Shown piece by piece: positions 20,486-32,316 of a stretch of 64,000 nucleotides of DNA. The number at the start of each line of letters is the position of its first letter. Positions within the stretch are counted from its first letter, which is position 1. The notes under the pieces were generated by a model. It worked only from the letters and a program-made list of their open reading frames with translations, was not told the DNA's origin and did no database searches. Position numbers and translations under genes: made by a program. The DNA comes from Mycocentrospora acerina (Eukaryota; Ascomycota; Dothideomycetes; Pleosporales): assembly GCA_022701365.1 (NCBI GenBank), contig JAKUHH010000084.1:1-64000 (forward strand), given 5' to 3'.

Positions 20486-23203
20486 TCAATATGTCCCGCC
20501 CAGACTCCCCCAAGCAGCGAGAACGTCATCACTAACGCTGTTCCTTGTTCTCGTACTGCCACTCATACTTGCGAGGCTGCTCTTTCTATCCATCACGCTT
20601 CCTCGACTAGACGTCTGCGAATGGTTGGATACGACACTACTCTGTCTCGTTTTCGTGTTTCCATAGCTGCTCACAGAAAGTGCCAATCCACTCATGCGTT
20701 TCTGGGTGGGGCCCGAAAATTTGGAAACCGGTGGCTCGACGATGCTGGGTGTACGGGACGAAGACTCGGATACGGGAGCAAGATCTATAGTGTTATGACC
20801 TGGCGGGGCGGGAAATGTCATTTCAGCTCCACTGGACGCTGTACGGCGGCGTGAGTGGCCGAACTTGAAAGTATCGATCTCTGTGTCAATGATACCAGAC
20901 TCAAGGACAGCAACTTCGTCATCATTGCTGGTTTCGCTATTGGCTACCTTGACCTGAAGATCTGCTTCGTCGGGTCGGGAGCAAGGCGTGATCGGAGAAG
21001 GGAGAGGGGAGTGGTGGTCAGTGTATCTTGGCGAGAGCGTCCGTGAAGTACGTAGGCAAGGGTCGAGTTGCAATACTTCGCACTGTCTTGAGGCACGATG
21101 AGAGCGAGAAGACTCTCCAACAACATGCGCTGGATATTCAGATGAAGTATCGCTTCGTAAACTGTCTTGCGGTTCTGTCTCATGCATAGCCTTCGTGGGC
21201 CTGCCTCGAGGAGATAAGAGAGATGGCGTTGAAGAAGCAGCAGATAGTCGTTTGAATTTAGTCTCGACCAATCCCAAAGGACTTTCCGCACGTGTATCTG
21301 CGGAGAGATATGTTGAAGCTCGATGACGTCTCTGAGCTCCATCAGGTGTATAGGATCGTTTAGTCGATTGATCACCTGCAGATTTGGTACTAGCCTGCGA
21401 AGAGCCATTCATCGCTGCACGCTTCTTGCGCATCAGCTCCAGCAGCGCTTCTTCTTCCGGAGAAACGGCCATCATTTTGTGTTCTGCGTAAGAACTTGGT
21501 TTGGGCTCGCTTGCTGAAGTTTGTCCACTGTTAATGCTGTAGGCGATTGTAGAGACGGCAGTTCTTGGACGGATATCCTCGTCCTCTGGAATGACGGAGG
21601 GTTGCCGAATGTGACTCGATCGTCTGTTGCCACTGAAATTGCTGTTTCTCGGATAATGCTGATATGGAGAGAATGATGGCTCTGGACTGTACATCACCTC
21701 AATGGTTGCAGCATCTGTTGAGTTGGAAAATACGCTCATGCCGCCCGATGTCCTTCGATTCGAGCGTACCTCGAATGCCTGCGCTTGTCCGATTATGACT
21801 TCACCAGCATCTTCACCTAGATCTAAACTCTTTCGGACTCTGATTTGACGTTCTTGATCGCGCCGTCTATCGCCCTCATCTTCCGAAGATGAGAATGACA
21901 GTATGCTTGAGTCGTGTAGGTTGCTTCTCGAGAGTTGAGACTCTTTAGTTCTCATTGAGGACAGCGTCCCTGTCGAGTACACGCTTGCTGGAGTCAAACA
22001 GTTTACATCTACGACGTCTTCATGCGCGAAGCTGTGGGTGTTGAATACTGGTGCTGAATGCTGTGGACGGATCGCATGTTGAGTCGAATTTTGTGGGTCA
22101 CGTCCATACGAAGTTCTGTGAGGAGCGCGAGATGCATCTTGTTGCCGAGAGGATTCTGTGGCGTAAGTAGGCGCACGCGTGTATATTTCTTCCAAGACTT
22201 CGTCACTATCATCATCCAGCGCGCCCTCAAACCAATGTTGGATACCCTTTGGTGGCCGACGCACATTAATTTTGGCACTATCGTACATGTCTCGTTGGAA
22301 CAAACGAACGGGTGAGCTAGGTCTTTGATGTGCAGGGGCGTCTTGTCGTGTCTCAGTTCTCCTCGGCCCTACTGGCTGAGGCGTAGGCTCCCTAGTCATG
22401 GGTCGGGGAAAGTATTCGGAGTACGTGGACAGGGCGGCCGGCGAGTTTACCATTTTTGTCGGTGAGAACAGGGGATTCGAGTAGTTTTGCCCTTCGCCGC
22501 CGTTTCGGGGCTTGGGAAACAGTTTGGAGATATCCAGCCGCGCAGGTTTGCTTTTTCGTCTTCCCATGTCATGGTCATTGGAAGAGTCCAGAGCTGACAA
22601 ATGGGCCTCATGAGATGCAGGTATGTAGTCGTGCTTCCAGCTAACCACCTGAGGCTTCCCCCTCCGCAACGCCATATCCCGGACTGCCGAGTTGGATGTT
22701 TGCTGAGATATGGAGAGTGGCGATGACTTTGCGTCGTAGTGCGAGCGCATAGTGGAGTTTGACGTTTGTGGGTGCAGTCGATGGTTGCTCAAACTGTTGT
22801 CGGAGCCCTGCCGTTTGTTCCCATCGTCAGCGTAGAGCGGTCTCAGGGCACCAGAGGATGCGCGTGTCGATAGGCCTGGTCGCGTGTGATAACTGTTGTT
22901 ATCTACGGTAGGCGAGGTCCTAGTGTCCATTGTAGAGCTCAAGTTTGTCTCGGAGACGGAGACGGACATGTAACCGGAACTTGGCGGCCTAGAGGAATGC
23001 TTTGACGATTGCTTTGACGTGGTGCGGTAGATGGGTTCGGCTGTCCCAAGCACACGGTGTGCTTTGCTGGTGCTCGACGGCTCGGTGTAGCGCGAGGGCC
23101 ATGTGGGCGCCATCGGTAGGGAGGACTTTGAGCTCACAGCGTCGTCCTTGTCCGCTTTGTTCCTGCGTCCGGGCAAGGGAAAGGAGAACTTGGAACGACC
23201 CAT
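20486..23203 (-). CDS. Conserved-looking disordered protein of unknown function, 905 residues
   Basis: A single uninterrupted exon from an ATG at 23203. The protein is rich in Ser, Arg, Pro and Thr almost throughout and is predicted by eye to be mostly disordered. It starts MGRSKFSFPLPGRRNK and ends VLAAWGSLGGTY; such ordered-looking ends often mark conserved short motifs. A helical segment near the middle reads SPEEEALLELMRKKRAAM. Many SP/TP and RxxS sites suggest phosphorylation. No catalytic domain, signal peptide or membrane segment is seen. I do not recognise the family. The length of the frame and its biased but consistent composition make it a real gene. Confidence 0.8.
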   Translation of the reverse strand: MGRSKFSFPLPGRRNKADKDDAVSSKSSLPMAPTWPSRYTEPSSTSKAHRVLGTAEPIYRTTSKQSSKHSSRPPSSGYMSVSVSETNLSSTMDTRTSPTVDNNSYHTRPGLSTRASSGALRPLYADDGNKRQGSDNSLSNHRLHPQTSNSTMRSHYDAKSSPLSISQQTSNSAVRDMALRRGKPQVVSWKHDYIPASHEAHLSALDSSNDHDMGRRKSKPARLDISKLFPKPRNGGEGQNYSNPLFSPTKMVNSPAALSTYSEYFPRPMTREPTPQPVGPRRTETRQDAPAHQRPSSPVRLFQRDMYDSAKINVRRPPKGIQHWFEGALDDDSDEVLEEIYTRAPTYATESSRQQDASRAPHRTSYGRDPQNSTQHAIRPQHSAPVFNTHSFAHEDVVDVNCLTPASVYSTGTLSSMRTKESQLSRSNLHDSSILSFSSSEDEGDRRRDQERQIRVRKSLDLGEDAGEVIIGQAQAFEVRSNRRTSGGMSVFSNSTDAATIEVMYSPEPSFSPYQHYPRNSNFSGNRRSSHIRQPSVIPEDEDIRPRTAVSTIAYSINSGQTSASEPKPSSYAEHKMMAVSPEEEALLELMRKKRAAMNGSSQASTKSAGDQSTKRSYTPDGAQRRHRASTYLSADTRAESPLGLVETKFKRLSAASSTPSLLSPRGRPTKAMHETEPQDSLRSDTSSEYPAHVVGESSRSHRASRQCEVLQLDPCLRTSRTLSPRYTDHHSPLPSPITPCSRPDEADLQVKVANSETSNDDEVAVLESGIIDTEIDTFKFGHSRRRTASSGAEMTFPAPPGHNTIDLAPVSESSSRTPSIVEPPVSKFSGPTQKRMSGLALSVSSYGNTKTRQSSVVSNHSQTSSRGSVMDRKSSLASMSGSTRTRNSVSDDVLAAWGSLGGTY

Positions 23204-24724
23204 CTCGCAATCAGGACTGCGATGTCAGTAGCTGAGAATTGGTGGCGTGAGTCGTGAGTTTACGGAGGACGCTACCCAGCGTGGTTTCGGCGATAAAAAA
23301 GTAATGAGCGAGTCGCGGTACCTAACGACGCTCAATGTGTGCAAGACGGCCACATTGGAACTCAATTATGTCGGGAGCAAGGTGTTGTCGAGAAATATGC
23401 GCGAAGCGCAACTGTTTATTTAGAAATCGGACGATATGGCGTACAAAGGGCGCTCAATCGAGGCACATGCTGCTTCGACATGCACAATGCGCCGGGTTCC
23501 TGACAGTAGGGTAGTCCGCAAGCTCGCAAAGCTTAGCTCGTGCAGCAGTCGCGATAACAGCAGAGTGTCGGGAGACCTGGCGCTTTTGTTTGGCGAAGAT
23601 GGAGGCAGGAGGGAACACCTGTATCGTACAGGCTCTACACAACATTCCCCAGGGGTCCATCAGTGTCCACTTGCGTTGGCGTGCTGTCAGTCAGTGATGG
23701 AGAAGGCCCATCCCTGCATCCTGCAGGAGCGGCGATGCAGTGGCGCATCGACGGGACAAGGCCGTCCAGTACTCCAAGCTCGCGTGCACGATCAATACAC
23801 CCGACATCCGGAACCACCACCTGTGCTAGGAAAGCAAATTGGCACGCACCGACTCTGGCCAGAATGGATTCCGCAGAAGCCCTTGCCCACGTGTAGCGAA
23901 GAGCATCTTCCATCTCGCCTGCAGCAGGCTCGTTGTCTACATGCGGCAGGTCAGCCAAGAACACCACGTGCATCACGCCTTCTTCGCTCGACCCAAACTC
24001 ACTACTATCGAGAGCAGCGTGGCACAAGCGCTGCCACGACCCTAGGCCCCGACGGGACCGCGCTTTCTACTGATGTGCACACCAACACGATCCGTCCCAA
24101 GCCACTTGCAGGCGTCCTGTGCACCTGAATAATGTTCTTTGTAAATGCCCCTGAGTGAACTGCGCACTACATGCCTCTCTCGGATCGCCGAGTGCATCAT
24201 CACCCTCACATCCCTCCACCTGCTTTGGATCCCCACGCAACCCCTCCAGACCATCTTTCCGCTAGCACGCCTACCATGCTCTAGACCCAAACTTTGATCT
24301 GCCTGACCTTTGTGCAGGACCCAGCGCCGTCACGGCACCATTGAACACGCGTCCACACCTGTATCTAAATATGACGTCTCTGCTCAGACACCAAACAAGC
24401 CAAAGTGTAAGCACATGTACCATATCGCAGATCCTGCGCCCGACAAGCTAGAGGATTAAATTGGGCATGATGAGTAGTAGTTCCGGTTCAGTGAGAACCT
24501 CGAGAACTTAACATTGGGTATACGTCTTCTGCTTGCTCGAAAAACACAGACACGGAAATTGCCAAACGATACCACAACAAACATGTTTCCTGTGTATTTC
24601 TACAACCGTACCCATGGTGAAGTATGATCATTTGACACATCTCAAACGAGATCATGCGAGAGTCTTGTTATCTGATGGATATCTGGGCTGATAAGTGTGG
24701 GCTATATAGCTCGGATAGACAACA
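23204..24724. other. Intergenic with a doubtful coding stretch
   Basis: About 1.5 kb between the start of the 905-residue gene and the end of HOP1, both minus. The first 200 bp is the likely promoter of the 905-residue gene. The GC-rich part (23450-24130) is open on both strands; see the separate low-confidence entry. From 24300 to 24724 I see nothing beyond the HOP1 3' end. Confidence 0.45.
23635..23973 (-). CDS. Possible small or broken gene of unknown function
   Basis: From an ATG at 23973 the minus strand reads a 112-residue frame with a more protein-like composition than the opposing plus frame. It includes the helical-looking stretch EDALRYTWARASAESILARV and an aliphatic stretch FLAQVVVPDVG. 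The frame is open further upstream without an ATG, and a second short minus frame (23454-23660) follows. A multi-exon gene or a decayed one is therefore possible. No family is recognised and splice sites are not convincing. It may simply be promoter DNA. Confidence 0.2.
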   Translation of the reverse strand: MHVVFLADLPHVDNEPAAGEMEDALRYTWARASAESILARVGACQFAFLAQVVVPDVGCIDRARELGVLDGLVPSMRHCIAAPAGCRDGPSPSLTDSTPTQVDTDGPLGNVV

Positions 24725-27129
24725 TTAGACATCCCTCTCTGGATGAGGAGACCAATAACCGCCTAGATTGAAATCCTCCGTCACCCGGCTGCCGACTTTG
24801 GGTCGCTTTGCCTCAAGATTACCCATCTCTTTCTCGGCGTCACGGGTGCGCTTGGTAGAGGTGTCAAGGGAGGTAATTGCCGAATCCCCAAATAAACTTA
24901 GCTATGAACAAACAAGTCAAAACTTTGTTCCCGTACACATAGAAATACGTACGTGATGGCTAATCCGGTATGTCGGGTCAAAGTATATCGCGTTGATACT
25001 TGTCGTCGTTTCTGGAGACTGGTTAAGCCTGACTTGCTTCGCTTTATTTAAACCTCCAAGCAGTCCTTCCTGACGGAATTTCTTCACAATGTTCACGCAG
25101 TCTCTTGTGCTACAACCTATAATGTCGTCAACAACTGGTATGCAAGTAGTGGCGATAAAGACTCGCCAATAGCCCGAGCAAACTGTTTCTCGCTATCGAA
25201 ACTCTGTTTTCGTAGCTTGCACAGTACATGCCTGCAAAGTACGTGGTATGTGAGCTGTCCAAGCAGCGCATGCTCTTCGCGCGAAAGACAGGCGTAGCAG
25301 ATGTGAACACGCGGAATCCGTTCATCATCTCCGTCTTTGTATCCATAACAAACTATATGCTGCAGACTGTTGCAGAACCCACAGTGCAACTATCTTCGTC
25401 AGTCGAAAAACGTCAATTCGCCGACCACGCCACACTTACCATATCAACATCAACACTAGACGATCCGCATTGGCACTTCACAGCAATCACCACGTCCTCA
25501 TCACCATATTCGTCGGGCTCTTTTCTGATCAAAGACGTATCCTTGCGACGCGCCAGGTGTGCACTTCTCACACTGTCAAGTTTGTCGATTATCGCTTGTG
25601 AAAATTGTAATTTGGTGGTCACCTGTTTCTCGTTATAGATTTGGAAGTTGGGATCTATCAGCACTTGAGTGGCCTGAGTGTCCACGTATCCCGACCTAGG
25701 TTGAAGCTGAAGTATTGTAAGGTTAATACATGATCAAAGGAAAGGTTCTTACCATGCGTCGTAATTGATCCTGTACCTGCAAGTCTTCTGTTGATCTTCG
25801 GATGGTATCAGTGACCGCGTCTACGCGGTGCATTGGCGAGGCATCGACAGGGGAGGGAAGACGATGCTTCAAAGTTGATGACTCTTCTTCATTTGAGCTG
25901 GACACAGCGTTGGGATTAATGTTTGACACCCTCCCTAACGATGCAGGCGAAACCTCTGCTACGTTCAACTCTCTAGCAGAGTGAGGACTTGAATCTTGTA
26001 GTGATCGACGCTGCTGGAGTTGCTGTAAATTCGATTGTCTCTCAAGAACAGAGAGAGCATTTGGAATTAAATGAGGCGAAACCACGTCAACGTCTACGAG
26101 AAATTCCTCTCGTGTCTCAATGTAGTCCACAGGATCGGGCGGAGCAGTAACATCAAACCTTTCGGGTCGATTTGGAAGGTGAAGCAATTTCAATGAAACT
26201 CCATGGTGGCCTGTATTCATCCTGCCTGGTATCGGCGTAACACAACTTCCCCAATCCCCAGCTCCCGAAACCTTGGGGATGGTAAGGGCCAGGCGAGAGA
26301 ACCCGGGGGCATTGTACTCAGGAGGCCGATTGTCCGTATACCATATATCCACAGTCATGTATTTGACCTCCGGCAACTCTGGTAAGACGGAGCAAATATG
26401 AGCAAGCTGTTGAATGAACTTGACAAGGGAGTACTTTGCATGACTGACAGTGATTTTACTGCCATATCTCTTCTCGCTCATTTCCACACCGGAGGCTACA
26501 CGAGCTCCAGTGGTCATATTAGTGTGATACGAGAAGGTGAATATCCATTGCTCGAGAATGTCATTCGTGTGCTTGGGATCCTCATAGATTAAAAAATGCA
26601 ACGAGTCAAGATATCCGCGTCGCAGGGCATCGGAAACACCAATTTCCTGCATATGGTTCAGTAAGTACGACGGCATGAGAATCAGCCGCCTTACCAGTAG
26701 GTTGATCAGCCGGTCAACTCTCTGACATACTCCCTTCTTGAGGCCAGCAAAGAACTTGCCAGGAGGAGCTTGATTGCGAGTGCCATTTGGAGCATCGTTA
26801 AAGATGTAGTACTTATTTTCATAGCAATCTAATCGGAACATATCTCGCATACTCGCGAGAAGACTTACGCAACCTTGGAGGAGTGTTTGTGTAATCTCGA
26901 GGCTTTTTTCCACACTGACCTCTTGTGAAGCCAGAGTATCCACCATTGTTGTTTCCTTAGTCACAGTGGCAGGCGGCTTTTGCAACTGAATTTGCGTACC
27001 GCCATGGTGGTCCGCAGCGGGCGATGTTTGTGCAGATTGACCAGTCTTGCCTGCAAGTCTCCTGGTGGATGCGTGTCGCCCTTGGCTGACGAGCGTTTTG
27101 GAAGCGCGTGCAGGTTGATTGCGTGACAT
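24725..27129 (-). CDS. HOP1: Meiotic chromosome-axis HORMA-domain protein HOP1
   Basis: Five exons, 27129-25753, 25706-25440, 25389-25167, 25116-24953 and 24901-24725, give 735 residues. The HORMA domain starts near residue 73 (SLEITQTLLQGCVSLL) and includes RRGYLDSLHFLIYED and EQWIFTFSYH. A complete C4HC3 PHD-type finger follows (C537, C539, C551, C554, H559, C562, C579, C582), split by intron 2. Then comes a winged-helix region (about 596-660) holding FDSEKQFARAIG and TRDCVNIVKKFRQEGLL. The HORMA-PHD-winged-helix order is that of Hop1, which coats meiotic chromosome axes, recruits the break machinery and supports homologue bias. Intron 3 has a GC donor (GCGAGT...TATAG, 25166-25117), chosen because it restores the winged helix with no stop. 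The C-terminal tail ends GGYWSPHPERDV. Start ATG is at 27129. Confidence 0.93.
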
Positions 27130-28863
27130 GGTACGGTGCGGTAATTGATTGAGTAAGAATGTCCGCGTTCAGATGCCAGGGAAAGGGATGGCCATGTAGG
27201 GTGGGTGTGGAATTGGGGAGTGTGTGTATAAGGATGGAAAGAGAGAGTTCAAACACTCAATGCAAGTGAGATGAAAAGGCTTATTTACGTGATTTCCCGA
27301 TGCGTTCTCGTGGCATCTGGCGGAGAGTAAGAGGGAAGGAGCGTTCTCGCACCTCAGCACTTGACACCTCGCCCAAGCAGGAATCACAAGGAAAATGCGA
27401 TGCAGCGTGACAGGACGAGAGCATCATACCAAAGTATATAAGAAAACATGACCAGTGAGGGGTGCTATTTAGGATGAGCGAGAATAGAATTATTGAAACA
27501 AATCAACAGCTTCCGATTTTGCAGACTGGTTTCGTCCGCGGCAACCAAGATAATTGTGGGTGATGAGCCTCTGTGAAGCGAGAGCGTGATTGTTGAAGCA
27601 GTGTTGCATAAGTGCATGGCTAGTAAGGGCAATCATGTTTTAGTCGAGAAAGTTGATGTCGTCAACTGTCAAGAGCGGCCAAACATGTGTTCTTCCTGAG
27701 AGCGTTCTAATTCAGTGTACGTGCTTGTCCTGTTTATGGAAGAGCTGCTAATGTTACAGAAAAATCTATTCTATGGGTATCTCTGAAAAGTGACGGCGAC
27801 TAGAGAAAGGCTCAAAGTGCTAAATGAAAGCAGAGCAGGGAAAACATGATGCCTGCAGCATGTATTAACGTGTTGAGCACACTTTGCCCTCTCCCACGAG
27901 CTGGTCGCGTTGAACTCGACTATACTGTTGAATGCGAGGTAGTGAAGAAAAGCGCCCAATTGCTGATCAAGAGCTGGTGATGCAGGAAGCAAAACAGGCC
28001 TGTTTACGAAGAGAATGCGTTGGCTACGGCAGGTGATGGGTGGACGGGTAGATGTGCGCGTATCAGGTGTGAAAGCTTATGTGATGCCGATGCGACAAGC
28101 CGCAGACTCGAGCAACAACGGGCAATTGGCATAAGCCCACCGGGCGGACAGCAGTGGGCATCTGGATGACGGAGTGCTCTGTGGAGAGCGAGAGAACGGA
28201 AAATGGCACTGTGCTCATGGCGGTGGTGCCGACATGAGACCGTGCTGGATGGCGAATGGCGTGCAGCATGCCGAGCTGTGACGATCAAAATGAGAGGCGG
28301 GAAGCGTAGACTTGCCGAGCAAGAGGCTCTCCCGTAGCCAGTCCCAGCACTGCACCCTTCCCCACCAACACGACGACAACACCGCCGCCCTCTCGACATA
28401 GCGCCGCTGCCCCTCTCGTCTTTGCTGCCCGCCTCTACCAGCCCTGCCCGCCACCTGGTGTCGTAGTCGCAGCTCCCGTGTTTGGTGTTTCACCCGCCCG
28501 TCCGCCATCCGCCAAGTCGTCGCGTTCCACTCTGGGACCTGGCCGCGATTCACTGGCACATCGGCGCCCCACTGCACTCCCACGGGGCCTCTGAAGCCTG
28601 GTCACGGTGCTGGCGACATGCACGACTGAGCTCCAACGCCGCCCTCGACGCCGCCCTGCCCTGCCCAACCCCGCGGCTTACGCCCGAGTGTGTCCGCCCG
28701 CTGTCACTGTCGCCGTCGCCGCTGCTTGCCGGCCAGAGACGTGTAGGCCAGGGATCCCCACAGGACTATCGCCGACTTCGATTCTCCCGCGCCTCACAAC
28801 CAGCCATCGCCCTTGAGCAGCAGCTTCCACCCCGCCGCCCTTCTCGCCGCCACGCCACACCAC
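27130..28863. other. Long divergent intergenic region, HOP1 / CDC4
   Basis: About 1.7 kb between the HOP1 and CDC4 start codons. The half near HOP1 is moderately AT-rich. The half near CDC4 (28280-28860) is GC- and CT-rich and open in several frames without resemblance to any protein; it is probably the promoter and a long 5' leader of CDC4. No third gene is supported. Confidence 0.5.
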
Positions 28864-31800
28864 ATGTCGTCCACGCCCTCGGGCCACGGCCCCGACGGCC
28901 GTTTGCAGATGCTGCACGCCGACACCGAGGACCCCTACGCCACCGTCGGGCAGTTTTCGTTTGCACCAGCCACCAAGACGACAGTCGTGACGACCACGTA
29001 CACGACCACGACCACGTACCCACCCATGTGCATCAACGCACCAGGGAGCCTCAGGGGACGCGACCCCAAGGACTACCCGCTCGCCCACATCCAGGCCCCC
29101 GAGTCCATCCGCAAGATCTACTTTGATGCTGGCGGTGAGCTGGCCTGCTTTGAGGAGGCAAACGCGACGTCCGACAGAGTGCAAGAGGTATGCTCTTAGA
29201 CGGGCCCTGGGATCAGCTCACTCGTGAGCTGCTCTCGTCTCAACTCCTGACGCTAACCGCCGTGACCTACAGCATATATCTCTCCATGACGACTTGCGAG
29301 CTGCCAACGGGACCCTGCGACAGGTCCAGTCGTTCCGAGGACCGCCAACGTTCGCGACACCGAACCGCGCCACCCGCCCAAACTCGAGCACCCAGCATCC
29401 AGCGCTGCGATCCGTCTCTGCTCGACGGAAGCGGGACAACGCCGAAGACACTGCATCCTTACCGTCGATACGCGAGGCAGCCGAGATGGCTAGCTTTCAA
29501 CGCCGGAGTAAGAAACCTCGTATATCCATGTCAGATGATAGGGGCGTAGGTATTGTACATGCAGCAGCACACTTTACGCCTGAAGATCTCGAGGAGCCCG
29601 TACCCGCAACACCCGACACGGACATGGGAGGCGTTGATTCATCAAAGGCGCCGAGACCTAGGGCAGGCTTGCGTGCAGCTGGAGCTCTTGCTGCATATAC
29701 CTCACGGGAGGTAGAACAGTCACAGCCGTCAGCTCGATGGAGGCTCCAAGAATCGTTCGCAGGGCCCTCGAGTGCCGAAGACAGTTCTTTTGAAAATCAG
29801 GAACACTCATATGGACGCCTGTTCTCTTCCAATATCGGCCGCGTTGATGGCCCTGGGGTTGTCGCCACGCCTCCAATCGCCGAATCCGACATGGAGCCTG
29901 TCAGCTCCTTTGACAGCTCATACTCAACTGCCCAGCTCACACCTATAGACATCAATTCGGCGCAAGATGCTAGCCTTCCCAGTCCTAGCCTTTCTCCCAT
30001 CACCGCTGCCGCTAACATGGCTCAGCAGAATGCAGCTGGTGCATCATTTCCTGATGCAGAAGGCAATCACGAATTAGATGATGTTACAGGACTCGGCATG
30101 GATGACTTTACACTTTTTCCTCCGGCACCAAGACGAGTCGAGATACCGAGTGTGGGTGATGCAATCAGCCCCAATCCGCAACTGATGACACCCACCGCCA
30201 TGGACATTCCCAGCATGCTAAACTCCTTCGATGCTCTCCCAGAGCAGATGAAGTCATATGTCATGTACCAGCTTTTGCGGAGATGTAAAAAACCAACGTT
30301 GAACTTTGTAGCTGAAGTTGTCAATCCTGCTTTAAAGTGCGATTTTTTTACTTTACTACCTACAGAACTGAGCCTTCAGATTGTCAGCTACCTGGACGCT
30401 AAGAGTATGTGCAGCGCCGCACAAGTGTCGAAACGCTGGCGAACACTCACCAACTCGCATGAAACCGCTTGGAAAGTACTTTTCGAGGAGGATGGTTACA
30501 CGTTGCCTAAAGGAGAATTGGAGCGCGCTGTCAAAGAGGGCTGGGGATGGCAATATCCCGATTCTCACGATAGCTATGAGCACGATCTTAGAGCGGCGTC
30601 TGTGACTTCTAGATCAGATACCGAGAGTCATACTGGCTCTTGCGGGTCTGGTGTCTCCAGTAGTACCCTTGACCACGAAGGTGCAGTAACACGATCGTCT
30701 GCGCGTCAGAAGCGAAAGGCCACGAGCAAGCACGGCTCCTCAAAAAAGCTACGCAAGAAGGGCTCATCATCGGCCAAGTCACAACTTAGCGTCTACTCAC
30801 GATGTTCAGCGACGGCAAAAGGAGCGACTGCCTATGCCAAGCGTGCAGAGGAAGCCGTCCCCGATCCGAATGTAGGCTTGCCGAGCTTACGCGGAATGCA
30901 TTTCTTCAAGTCACTCTATCAGCGACATCATCTCATTCGAAAGAGCTGGATGGCAGAGGACACACAACCCAAGCATATTGCATTCCGTGCACACCAGCGC
31001 CATGTCGTCACTTGTCTTCAGTTTGACACTGACAAGATCTTGACCGGAAGTGACGACACCAACATCAACGTATACGACACCAAGACGGGGGTTCTCCGTA
31101 ATCGCCTCGAGGGACACGAGGGAGGCGTGTGGGCTCTCCAGTATGATGGAAATACGTTGGTGTCAGGATCTACCGATCGCTCGGTACGAGTGTGGGACAT
31201 TGAGAAGGGGAAGTGTGTACAAACATTTCAAGGCCACACTTCTACGGTACGATGCTTGGTCATCCTTAAGCCGACAAAGGTCGGCGAGACGCTGGACGGC
31301 GAGGCTATTATGATGCCAAAGGAGGATTTAATCATTACAGGTTCGCGCGACTCTACACTCCGCGTGTGGAAGCTACCACAGCCAGGCGATCGCAGCATAA
31401 TGCAGACGGGGCCCACTAGCAACGACCACGATAATCCTTACTTTATCCGCGCGCTGACTGGACACCACCACTCGGTGCGGGCGATTGCGGCTCATGGAGA
31501 CACACTTGTTAGCGGAAGCTACGACTGCACAGTTCGAGTTTGGAAGATTTCGACGGGAGAGGTTTTGCAACGGCTGCAGGGCCATTCTCAGAAGGTGTAC
31601 AGTGTGGTATTGGATCACGAGCGCAATCGATGCATCAGTGGGTCCATGGACAGCATGGTCAAGGTATGGTCTCTGGAGACGGGGGCTTGCATCTTTACTC
31701 TGGAAGGACATACATCGCTCGTGGGGCTGCTGGACCTAAGCCACGAACGGCTTGTCTCTGCGGCGGCAGATTCGACGCTACGCATCTGGGATCCGGAGAA

Positions 31801-32220
31801 CGGACAGTGCAGGACCAGGCTTTGCGCTCATACGGGAGCGATTACGTGTTTTCAGCATGACGGGCAAAAGGTGATTTCGGGATCGGACAAGACGCTCAAG
31901 ATGTGGAATGTCAAGACGGGGGAGTTTGTCAAGGATCTGTTGACGGACTTGAGTGGGGTGTGGCAGGTCAAGTTCAACGAGCGGCGATGCGTTGCAGCGG
32001 TGCAGCGGAACCAGATGACGTACATTGAGGTAAGCAAACAAGCAAGGACGTGTTTTGGATTGTGTGAATGGTTGGTCTAATAAGTGGATAGGTGCTGGAC
32101 TTTGGTGCTTCACGCGACGGGGTGCCTGCCGATCAACGAGGACGACGAATTGTGGTCGATAGTCGAGGTCACGAGATTGAAGACGTGACGGAAGATGCAA
32201 TGGAGGGTGAGCAGGCGTAG
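28864..32220 (+). CDS. CDC4: F-box/WD40 ubiquitin-ligase substrate receptor, CDC4/FBW7 type
   Basis: Three exons, 28864-29187, 29273-32029 and 32092-32220, all phase 0, give 1069 residues. The N-terminal 450 residues are mostly disordered, with basic clusters (SARRKRDN, QRRSKKPRIS) that could be nuclear signals. A helical pre-F-box segment (MKSYVMYQLLRRCKK) precedes the F-box (about 465-510, LLPTELSLQIVSYLDAKSM). A Ser/Lys-rich linker with another basic cluster leads to eight WD40 blades (about 675-1030), most with GH...VSGS.D..VRVWD cores. This is the layout of Cdc4/Fbw7, which hands phosphorylated Sic1-like inhibitors and other substrates to the SCF ligase. Eight blades and the pre-F-box helix favour CDC4 over the other fungal F-box/WD protein MET30. 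The ATG at 28864 is the first in frame. Confidence 0.92.
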
Positions 32221-32264
32221 TGTGTGCTTGCTACGACTTTGCGATTGTTTTGGTGTGTGTGTAT

Positions 32265-32316
32265 GAGAGAGAGAGAGAGAGAGAGAGAGAGCATTGAGCA
32301 TTGAGCATTGAGCATG
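32265..32316. repeat. (GA)n microsatellite followed by GCATTGA repeats
   Basis: About 13 GA units, then three to four copies of GCATTGA, just past the CDC4 stop codon and likely in its 3' UTR. Confidence 0.9.

Noticed and set aside
23436..24128. 230-codon plus frame
   Set aside because: Arg/Pro/His-rich composition without any pattern; the opposite strand is more protein-like, and even that is doubtful.
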